Source: Acanthaster planci
Lineage: Eukaryota > Echinodermata > Asteroidea > Valvatida > Acanthasteridae
DNA length: 64,000 bases
Direction of reading: 5' to 3'
Assembly: GCF_001949145.1 (NCBI RefSeq)
Contig: NW_019091360.1
Coordinates: 852,758 to 916,757, forward strand
In this document: one piece after another, positions 37,541-48,400 of the stretch
Position numbering within the stretch: the stretch's first letter is position 1
Layout of the letters: every line of letters begins with the position of its first letter
Position numbers and translations under genes: made by a program
The notes under the pieces: model-generated
Told to the model about the DNA's origin: nothing
The model's input: only the letters and a program-made list of their open reading frames with translations
Databases searched by the model: none

Positions 37541-38037
37541 TATGTTTTGTTACAATGCAAAATATGGACACTCTACTTTTGTGGTGAATCTCTTGTTGAA
37601 AGCCACATTGTCGGAGAACTGTCACAATTGTATTCAGGCTCAAGTACTGTAAATTAGTGACTGTTTCAGAATAAGGTCAGAACTGAGGTCAAGGTTGATC
37701 CCCAAGAGCCAGTCACAGACTTTTCTGCATTATTACAAAGTCTGCTTGAGCTTAACCCTGGAAAATAGGCAATCTCACCTGTTCACTCACACAGGCTTGA
37801 ATGTTGAGATATGTACATGTACATGTGTAAGTTTGATATTGATTGATCAGATTCAGTCAGTCACTTTTGTACATTTAAATTTGGATTAAAACTAGCTAAG
37901 CTTTGTGTGGTTTCTACGCACCCAGAGGATGTTATCTTACCAAGGATGTTACAAAAAGCCAACCATGGGTTTTTTGCTCTCCTGGTGGAAAGGATTGATA
38001 AAATACTGAATTAAGGAAAGATAGAGGCTTGTGAAAA

Positions 38038-38380
38038 CATGTCCATGTACTAGTCCATGTCCATGTACTAGTCCATGTCCATGTACTAGTCCATGTCCAT
38101 GTAGTAGTCCATGTACTAGTCCATGTCCATGTACTAGTCCATGTCCATGTACTAGTCCATGTCCATGTAGTAGTCCATGTACTAGTCCATGTCCATGTAG
38201 TAGTCCATGTCCATGTACTAGTCCATGTCCATGTAGTAGTCCATGTACTAGTCCATGTCCATGTAGTAGTCCATGTACTAGTCCATGTCCATGTACTAGT
38301 CCATGTCCATGTACTAGTCCATGTCCATGTAGTAGTCCATGTACTAGTCCATGTCCATGTACTAGTACATGTCCATGTAT
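38038..38380. repeat. hexamer-phased minisatellite (TCCATG/TACTAG/TAGTAG)
   Basis: About 340 bp are built from hexamers TCCATG, TACTAG and TAGTAG, arranged as 18-bp units (two TCCATG plus one TACTAG or TAGTAG) alternating with 12-bp units. Because every unit is a multiple of six, frames stay open on both strands. One strand reads as Cys/Pro/Ser and the other as Trp/Thr/Ser or Gly/His/Leu repeats. The absence of any flanking conserved domain and the both-strand openness mark it as satellite DNA rather than a gene. Confidence 0.95.
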
Positions 38381-39972
38381 GTTCAAGGTGCAAGAGTAAG
38401 TAAGTAAGTTTGGTTGGATATTGTGACGGCATGGTGTATTAAATGTCATGGGCTTCAAGCTAATGTGTGTGTCTGTACCCAAAAGAAATGTGTGAATTCA
38501 TACAGTTACAGCGTACTTGCAGCTTCATTGGGTCTGCTGACTCAAAGAATGAAATAAAGTTTCAGTTTATTCCAAAAGTTTCCTGGCACTGAACAAAATC
38601 ATTTGATTGAAGATGGGGCAGCTTTCTACTGCGCTGTGCAACACCACAAGCAGACATAAAATGTCATGCAAATATGTCATACAAAAATTGACTGCTTCAA
38701 ACAGCATAGTGAAAGTATCCTCCCAGGGTGATCAATTGATCATTTTATTTTGCTAAGGAAAAATGCAATGTACAGTTGATCTACAAGGAAGGCTGGATTT
38801 ATTGTGCCACTTAAAGCAGTCAGCATTTGTTCATAACATCTCACCCACAGATTCTGCAGTTGTAGACAGTCTAGTAATTGAAAACTTGAAATCCACACAT
38901 ACATGTACCTTAATTAAGATAAAAGAAAGTGCTGCCATCCAACTTTGTGGGTATCTGTATTTGCAGATCTAAATCACGGGACTATGTAGTTACCTAGAGT
39001 GTAGTACTGTAGTGCTTTGCATAGCATCTACATGTACCATGCACGGTACATGTACATTTAAGGATGATATAGAAATTGAAAAAAACGAGATGGTCTCAGC
39101 CTATCAAAAGACAAAATTTGTGGGTGAGGTGTTAACATGTTTAGTATACATGTACATCCAGCATTTTAGCAGTATTAATTTATTATCTAAGGTACATGTA
39201 TTAAGCAGATTTACTTCATTACTGAAGCAAATTCTACTGAATTGCACATTACTGCTTATGCTCTACATGTAGGTCCTATGAATACTAGTCGACCAAGCTA
39301 CCCTCTGTCTACTGACGTAATCTTGGTCAGTGTGTGCAGTAACGTACATTTATCCACTGACAAGCATTATTTCTTCCTGTTTACGCATTGCTTTTCATGC
39401 ACAAAACACTGTAGTTGATGGTTTTGTGTGTCAAAGTTAAATGTAAATATACAGCGCAGTTGACCATGTCTCAGTCAAGTGTGATATAAATACATGTGCA
39501 TGTCGCTCTGATAACACTCTGAAAAGACGTTGTCTTGTTGGCTGATCAGAATTCTAGATGCGGAGTTGTGATTCCACTTTTATTAGGAAATGGTCCCCAT
39601 AGTGAATAATTGCATGTTGTTGAGACTTAGTTCTGGAAGGTGCCAAACAAATGCAGAATGGATTACACAGGCCTACATGTACATGTATGTATGTTCAGTT
39701 TCCTTTAATCTTGTGCTACAAATGAAACACCAGAATTCCAACAATCTTAATCAGTCATGTTATAGAGAGACAGATTAAATGTCTTGATGAATTCTTACAT
39801 TGAGTAATTAAATCATTGTGCACACAACCTGCAAATTTGTAATTGTTGCTAGTGAATAAGGGTGGGTCAACAAATGGGATCATTTGTTTTTTAATGTATA
39901 CTGTAAGACTGCATGTGCACTTGTGGCTGGTGACACTGATTCGGTTCCAATCTGTTCGTGACCAGATTTTTC

Positions 39973-40355
39973 AAAACATTTAAACGGAACCACCCTTTTT
40001 AGAGGTTTGACATTTTAATTGACGCAATGTGGCATTCATTATTATTGTAAACGATGCCTGTTATGTACTGGTTTTGACATACTAGTTTTTCCCATGTACT
40101 TTTGGGGAAAAAGTGGATTCTAAATAATAAACAATACTTGTTTTAAATGCCTCAACATCAATCTACATTTATACATACATGTACATGTACATGTAGATTG
40201 AACCATGTGCATTGTTGAACTATATATTTATGCATCAGAACGAGGTAGGCAGCAGCGGCCTCTGTAAAGTGTTGGCTAAACGTTTAAACATGTAAACAGT
40301 ATGGGAAAGCTTTCTAAACGTTTTTGAAATCAAACGTAAATTTCCACCCTTACCA
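39973..40355. repeat. dispersed repeat, copy B (partner at 33303-33676)
   Basis: Same family and orientation as 33303-33676. Relative to copy A it carries an inserted ACATGTACATGT tract at about 40172-40196, where copy A has only TTTTTACATAGG. This shows that such tracts can expand inside older sequence. Confidence 0.75.
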
Positions 40356-42168
40356 TTGAAAGCTGAAATGGATTCCTGGATGGAATTTAAATTGTTTCCA
40401 AAAATACTGGAATTGACCAACACTAACAAGGTCCACCACCGGCAAATTGTTAATAAGAAAATAATTGTGGAAGAGTGAGCCTTGATCAGATGACTGTAGA
40501 AAGTTTCCTTTGTTTGCAATATCAATGTTGCCAGCATCAGTGGTTTATAATCCTTAGCCATGTAAGATGCAGTTTTTATGCCTTCGTAGTTACCATTTGA
40601 ACCTTGAAAAGAAGTGCGTGTACATATATTTCTACTTTTGGGACATGACTACATGGATTGAGACAGATTGCTCAGTTGCTCTATGCAAACTACGGTTAAT
40701 GCCCTAATGAGGGGATTTTTTGTCTTTTAAAATCTCACAAAGGGAGGGCTTCGGCTCGTTTTGGCCAAGCATTGACATTCTGATTTTATTGAAACTTTAC
40801 TTGAAGTTTAAGTTATCTGTATAGCCAAAGTGTTAGCCAAATTGGACATTGGAAAATGAGTATTTTACAGTACCGTCCATTGGCACTTCTTGACGTTGTA
40901 AATGGCTTTGAAATATTGTTCCTTTGTTTCAAAATTTTAATACATGTACATGTTGATTCATTGTTTATTTATTCAGTAGAAACATTTTCTGGATTAATAT
41001 ATTATTATTTATTCCAAACCTCATTCATGTCCTGTCACCCTGGGTGTACCTTAATAGTTGCATTTTTTTTCACATTTTGTGAATGTAATACTGTGTTGCT
41101 GATGATGCAATTACTGTCTGACGTTGGACTTTCCCAACAATTTATAGGATTTACATGTGTTTTGGTAAAAAGCCTTGGTGCAAGGCCAAATTGTGTAATA
41201 GAAATTAAGAATAAGCAGCCATATTACAAGTACATACAAGTTATGCAATAATAAGCATGAAAGATTATTACATTTCTGCACATGTATGACTTTATATACT
41301 AGTTTATATACTGAAGATGTCTGCTCACCTTTTGAGTCTGATTTTACCATCATCTCACAATGAATTTTGGATATATCAATATTCCACTCTGAGGATCTCA
41401 ACAAGTTGGATTGGTACCTGTACTTCCATTTAAGCCGTAGGTCTGTATCTTGCCTTTTTAAAGTTGACTTGGCAGGATCATTGATCTTAACAGGTCATCA
41501 TCCCAAGTTCCTTATACTAGACTTGGTGAAGTAAAATGTCATATGACATCAAGCATGTATGTGAAAAACCAAATAGTTTGGGGGAGGTTTTTTTTTTGCG
41601 GAGGGCCAGTGAATTGACTAGATCGTGATCTTTTGATGGGTTGATCCTTTCTGGTGGATTCAAGCTGAATTTATTAATACATGCTTTGGGGTGGAATGGA
41701 AGTAAAATGATCCTAATTGTCTCATCCCCCCTTCAAAAAAGGGCAAAAACACACATTTTCTCTTTTTCTGCAGAAATTGAGGGCACCCCCTCAAGTCTGT
41801 CAATACATAACATTCTACACTCTGAGTATTAAGGATCCTACAGATGCCTTGTTTAACACTTAAGACATGATCAGGCAATATATTCTAAATGCTAAATCCA
41901 CAATATGTAATGTAGGGTCTATGCTTAAATTATAGAAAACACATTTCATGTACATGTACACAAGTACAAGTTCAGTTGGAAATTCCATTCAGTTTAGTGC
42001 TTCCTCCATCCATAGAGGGGGGACAAACGTTGCTAGCTCCGACTCGAAACTCACAGCGCTTTAGAAAAGAAAATCAAGTTTTCAAAACTGGCTTGTAGGC
42101 TTTAGTTTTATGCCTTTTCCAAATTTCATGAAAAACGGAGACTCGACACACCGCTGGCGTCAGCCTTG

Positions 42169-42225
42169 GGTACGTAGCAAAGATTGTATAGCGCCGCGCG
42201 GCGCTATACAATCTTTGGTACGTAG
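42169..42225. repeat. 40-bp perfect palindrome flanked by 9-bp direct repeats
   Basis: The palindrome spans 42178-42217 with half-arm CAAAGATTGTATAGCGCCG around a central CG. The nonamer GGTACGTAG occurs immediately on both sides, at 42169-42177 and 42217-42225 (the last G of the palindrome is shared). The layout looks like a minimal foldback insertion with a 9-bp target-site duplication, a length typical of Mutator-like elements. It lies about 185 bp upstream of the WDR4 ATG, so it may fall in the promoter or 5' UTR. Confidence 0.85.
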
Positions 42226-42401
42226 AGCCGGCCGGCCTAGCCTAGCCTAGCCAGCCCTTTCAAGCATTGGCCATAAATCGTCACTTGGTGGCGCTGTATG
42301 TACGTTGTACATGCATCGGCAAAGATTCGGCATGTTCGACTCCTCAGACGAAAAAGATTACATTCGTTAGCGCTGTTACAGAAATACAGCATTTCTTCAA
42401 G

Positions 42402-42475
42402 ATGGCTAGTCTTTTATGGAGTAAAGGTACCTTACTCTGCGTATGTGGACCATCGTTTCAGATTCTTTGCCAAAG
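42402..42475 (+). CDS. WDR4: WDR4 first coding exon
   Basis: ATG in the context TTCAAGATGG is followed by 24 codons and ends two bases into a serine codon (AG), which exon 2 at 46185 completes with T. The donor is AGGTAAAAA. The encoded [20 protein letters not shown] parallels the hydrophobic first beta strand of vertebrate WDR4. The 3.7-kb intron that follows is the longest in the gene. Confidence 0.82.
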
Positions 42476-45400
42476 GTAAAAAGGTGATTTGCACCTACAT
42501 GTACATGTATGTACATGCCTACCGTGTACGCGTAGGCCCCACGTCCACTCGGCATGCTCGGACATTAGGCCTCGGGGCCTAAGCTACATAGTCTTAGGCA
42601 GCATGTTACTTCAGTGTACTTAGGCCGGCCTAGGCGATCATACTAATTAACACTCAACACACTGCCAACCTGCAACGGACCGTCAACACACCATCAACAC
42701 AGCGTCAATACCTCCAAAACATGTTTAAAAAAACAAAAGAAGCAGTACTCGACCATAAACATGATAAAGTGTTTGCCGAAAGGATAATTTGGCTAAACCT
42801 CAACAGGTTAGACTTTGGAAAATTGCTGTTTCAATTTTGCCAAAATTGTCTCCTTGCTTGCTTGCTTGTTCAAACTAGCTCAGAAATCTGCAGCCATGTT
42901 GCCTCTGGGACAGCTGAGACCATACCATTAATGCCAGTACGGAAGTCTGGAAGTGTGACGTCACTGTGAACTAGCCCCACTAGTGTGGCACGGACTCTCG
43001 CTACTGCTCCATCCTTAACCACACATCCGTATGGCTTGCTCTCACAGTCGCCATCTTTAAAATAAGGTCATTGAATATTAAGTCACTGGACCCCTCATCG
43101 TCTCGACGGCTGTTCCATGTCAAGACATATCTAATACACAGACTGAGCTATAAGATACTACATGTACTAAACTTGGGCAGCAGTTTAGATATGTCTTGAC
43201 ATGGAACAGCTGGAACAGCTGTCAAGTGACATAGTGTTCAACGACCTTATTTTAAAGATGGTAACTGTGAGAGCGAGCCCATGAGATTGAATGGGTGAAG
43301 GCAAAAAGACTTGAAAATATCAGAACAACATGAGTGAAATCATTCAATAAATGGTGCTAAGAAAGCGGAGAGGCTAAGGATCATCTCTGTGTGCAAAAAA
43401 AAATTGCGCCTACGATTATAAGAGGGTACGCCGAACTTTTTCACTATGCCAACACACAAATTGCGTGTACGGATGTGTGGCTAAGGATGGAGTGGTAGCG
43501 AGAGTCCGTGCCACACTAGTGGGGCTAACTTTGAACAGAAAGTGTAGTGCAAACAAATAGAGTACACGCGCGTGTTGGTTCGCGCACTGACTCACTAATA
43601 GTAATACCCTTTACACGCACAATTATGTGCGTGACGTAGTCACTTCAGTACTCTGTAGAGTAAAGAAGTGAATACGTCACATGCACAGTTATGTGTGTAA
43701 AAGGCGTTAGCAAGAGAACTAGCATGTAAACCATTCCATTTGTACTCCATTTGTTTGCACTACACTTTGTGGTTCACAGTGAGTGACGTCACACTTCACT
43801 GACTTCGGTAGTCTATATGATAAACCAACAAAAGGCAGTCGTTGCATGGATTACATCTTCGGATGGAGAATCCCCTCCTACATGTATGTCCTTTCCCAAA
43901 TTCCCCAAAGCCACATTGCTTTATTTCTTTGAACTTACTGTGATGCCTGTATTACCAGTAAACTTTGCTTGGGGGAGGGAAGTGCATCAAGCCATGTAAT
44001 CCCAGTCAGTTTTAAAATTACCATAATTCCTACTCCAATAGGCCTACTGAAGGATCAACCTATTAAAATTAAAAAAAAAAATTGAAATTTACAAAATACT
44101 ACTCACAACATGATCCAAGCAGTGCACCAACAATCTGCTGCTAGCGGTTGGTACCCTCTGTTGTTTGTGGTATTACCTGCATAACCACACCTAAATGGTA
44201 TGGTCCAAGATCTATGAGAAGGCAAGATGGCGGCAAACAGCTACACTGCTAGAGATCATTTTTTTCATGTGAAAAAACTTCATTTTGAAAATTGATTTGT
44301 GACCTCCAACTACTGGAAAGTCTCTTTCAGCCCAAGTATTACACTTCTATGCCTCTTTTGTCAATGAAACATTTTTGAGGTGTTGATGTTGATGTCAAGA
44401 TAAACGATGATTTGAAATATATTGCCAAAGACACGTGATTAGTGAGAAGACAAACTTACCACACTGCGATTGTACCAAGGCCATGTTTTTATCATATAGC
44501 CGACACTTTGCCCATTCCAAAGCTTTGCCATTGGCGAACAAAAAATTCAAATAATGCTTCGCTAACAGGAAGTGATAAGCACGCGGTCACAAGTCGTGCA
44601 CAATGTACATGTAGCCAATCACAGTGCAAAGCCATCAGTCCTTCCCAGTGCCTTGTTTGGGCACTGAGCAGTGAGCAAAAGTAATGTACATGTACATGTA
44701 AGTCCTGGTCCCAGTGGCCCAAGTAACTTGGACGTTGTGAATCACCTCCTGTATCCTGGACATGGTCGGCGATAGTAGAGTCCAAGTACCCTTCATACAT
44801 GTATAGACCTTCCCTTCCATTAATTGATTTCACTCAACATACATGTAGTTTGTACATTGTCGTACTCTGGATCAAAATCCTCACAATTAACCTTTAAAAT
44901 GGTAGTTAAATCTGTCTAATGCACCCATTGTAGGATAAAGTGGGAATGGGGGAAGAGTTTCCTATACGGACGTCAGTAATTATTCCCCTATTAGCCGTCA
45001 GAAGGCAAAAACATGTCCAGTAAAGTTCAATTTGGTATTTGAGAAGAGTAGAAAACTTTCCCGTTTAAATTGGAAATGCTCTTGTCAGGCCTATGTCGGC
45101 CAAGCTTGAAGTTGCCATACCGGTAGTTTTCATGTAGCGATTCAAACTGTATGCTAATATTCCTGGAGACAAATTCACGACGTGCAGGCCAAGCAGACCA
45201 TTCACAGTAAGCATGCGGTATCTGCATGTACAGGCTGATGACTGTTTCCTGGGTGGCGCAACATTTGGTAGGTGTGGCCACATTGGGTTGTATACAAGAG
45301 GTGATTCATAGAGTCTAAGTTACTCGGACTATGTACTTGTACATGTGCAGCTTAGGCCATAAGAAAGAACTGTGCATCTTACAATGCATGCCCCAAAAGC

Positions 45401-48400
45401 TGCTATTGAAAAATTCCATTAGTTACTTTTTTTGTCATTCTATGCAACTGACACTTCCTGACTCAACATGAATTACAAATCATTTGCCTCATCATAAATC
45501 AAATGCACAGTCCTCTTAAAAAGTGTACATGTATGAGTGGGATACGAAAGTAGAGTTCAAACCTTCTGTGTTGAATGACATGATTGGCCCATCCATTTGC
45601 AAGGGCTTGGAACCAACCAATGGGGAGTAGTGGCTTTTCCTCATGCGCATTTGCTATTTCTCTGAACTAATGGAACGTGCTACCTTCAGACCTACTGTAG
45701 GGATAATCTTGGGACACATTTCTTCAACAGAAGTCAAGATGATTTGTCACCTCCATGCCAAGACCTGTTTGACCTGAAGAATATCTGTTTCGACCTTTTA
45801 TTTCTTTCCCTTCAACTTTTACAGACATTGTTGCTTGTGAAACCATGGAGGAACACGGTGAAGAATAATGGAAGAAGTGTTATTAAAAAATAGTGAATAA
45901 TGACAAATGAAAATTGCCTCATGTGTGTTCAAATTTTTCCACATGGAAATCTATGACTTCCCATTCTCATGGCCTTACAAAAAAGCATGTACAAGAATGC
46001 AATACATGGCTAGTTTAATAAAAACACAAGTTAAAAACTGAAAATGTGTTTTGGAAAGAATGTTACAACCTGGGTTTTATTATTTGAAAAATTCCCTGAC
46101 TTCAGTAGCAACCACAAAGCCCCAACCTCCTCAAAAAGTCAAAGTGCATTCTGGTTTTTGCCTTTTTCTTGATTTCCTTATTAGTGCCGAATCGAGTGGA
46201 CATGTTGTGTACAGAGAAACCCACAGAAGACCTGGGCAACTTTCCCTATCACCGATGACCCAGGAGACAGGTTTGTCAAGACAACAGTCCAAACCAGTAG
46301 AAGAACCAACTGAAGAAATCACAAGCCAAGAAGGGTAAGCAAGCACATGTACATGTATGTGTTAGAACTCTTTTAAAAGTTACAGCATTTCATAACAAAC
46401 ACATGTTGTCATTGAAACTCCAAGGGTCAATTCCATACATGCAGCACTGCCTACATGTACATGCAGACTTTGATATTTCAAGTGGTCAGATGGCTCTGTG
46501 TGTCTCTCAGGACTTTTGATGTCGCCTAATGTGGCTCTGTTTAAAATAATGTTCACCCTTACTGGGTTTAAACCTCTCAGTGGACAGTGGACCATTCCCA
46601 TTGAATTCGATGTGATATTTTGTTCAGTGGCAGTGAAAGAAAAAAAACAATCGGTCACCTACTTCAAACAATACAGGATACACCTGCCAACAGTTGTGCA
46701 TACATGTATGTGGAGTTTCGAAAAATTTCTGCCCAGTGCCTCTTTGCTGTGATGTCTTTGAAGGACGGATTTCATGTTGGAAGGAAATCTTGTGTTTTAC
46801 TGCTTTGTGAAAACTGGGAACAGGTGTTGCAAGACTTGACCACACATGCACACTTTTAACTGGGGAGCAACCTATTCTGGCTGAAGATATGAGTTTTTTC
46901 CAAGGAGTGCTCTTAGAGTCACAGGAATATTCTGAGGTCTGAGTTACCCTTATAGAAACCTCTGTGTTGGCTGCACCACAATTCTCATTTTTTGGAAGAT
47001 TTTTCTTAAAATTGTAGATATTAGACTGTTGGCCATATTCTCGGGGTAATTGTTCTTATAGAAATTTCTTCCCAAGGCAAGCACTGTATTAGAAGAGTCA
47101 GTGTGTGTGTGTTGTGATTAAGCAAAACAACACTTTTTTCAGCTCTGGGGTTTTATAGGTTTGTAGGCATTGAAAGAGCACAATAATATCATCTTCATTG
47201 TTGTGAAAACCCTCAAAAGTTTGTGTGTGGCATGTAGCTACAGTCAGGCTGTGACTTGTTGTTTAACTGTTTTGAATTGAGGTTTCCAAAGGCAAAGTTA
47301 TACCTACAGGTACAGTGCATGTACTTGCTACAGTGTGGTAAGTTTGGGCACTGAAATGAACCGCAACAGATCTGAAACTAAGATCAAAGAAGAATGTAGT
47401 GCCTGGAATTTTTAATGTAGATACAGTATATCTCGAATTATAAAAATGACAAATTTGGCTTGATTATATACACGTATTGTGCTTTACCCGTCTGTTTGTT
47501 AAGTATGTAAAACTTTATGAATCCAAACTATTTCTTTCACTTTTGGCCCTCAAGTGATCCCAGCCATTCTGCAACAGGCACAATTCTAGCCTTTTGCTTC
47601 TCACCAAGTGGACGATACTTGGCACTGTGTGATGATCACAAGATACTCTCCTTGTATGACACCCAAGATTGGCATCTGCTCAGCAACAGGTATTTTCTGG
47701 ACGCAACAAGTATGTTTCGAGATGGAGACAGCAAAGGAAAATTGACAAAATATGAAACAAAAACCCCATTTGCCAGAGATTCAAGCAAACAGAAACTGCC
47801 TTTACACATTTAATATTGTGTATCAGTTGCTTTTTTTAAATTACTGTTTGAATTGAATTCTCTGTTTAACCACTTTGTATGGAGGGTGCTTTTGACATGG
47901 TCTAATCCATCCACTGATGGATTACTATGTCAAGCCCACTCATCTTTGGTTAACATCTAAGCCTGCTATTCCCCTGTTTGTTTTGTACACATGCTTACAA
48001 GTCTGAAAAGCCTGTGGAGAAAGGCAGTGTGTTGAACTTGAACTTGGCAGCTGTGCACAGCCCACTGTGGCAGCAAATATTGCTCTGTGGGTAGGAGTAC
48101 TGAAAAATAGGTTGTTGCAATAGGACATGTGGTGAGTGGTTACATTATCAAAAGTTGGCCTCCTTATGTTGTCTTTTTCAAAAGTTGAAAATTTCAGTCA
48201 AGAAATATCCTTTGCAAGTGGTTGAAGATATTTTCTCTCTTGGCCTTGCCCTGCAGTGCCTTTTATTGATATCACCTGTAGTTACATAGATGAAGTAGCA
48301 CATGCAGTCAATGCATTATTTGTCCTTTTTGTACATTAATCCTAACAGTCCCAAATCCTTTGATTTCAGTATGATTTCACATACACCTTAGGGTAGGATA

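Larger units (their letters stand above)
37359..42401. other. intergenic region between the zinc-finger gene and WDR4
   Basis: No coding region is supported. It contains the 38.0 kb hexamer minisatellite, many ACATGTACATGT tracts (for example at 37471-37493, 39040-39057 and 40172-40196), and dispersed repeat copy B at 39973-40355. Near the right end are a 40-bp perfect palindrome at 42178-42217 and a short CCTAG repeat at about 42237-42251, just before the WDR4 start. Confidence 0.5.

Noticed and set aside
37932-38482. Three long open frames (Trp/Thr, Gly/His/Leu and Cys/Pro repeats) across the 38 kb region
   Set aside because: They are by-products of a hexamer minisatellite whose units are multiples of three; both strands are open at once and no conserved domain flanks them.
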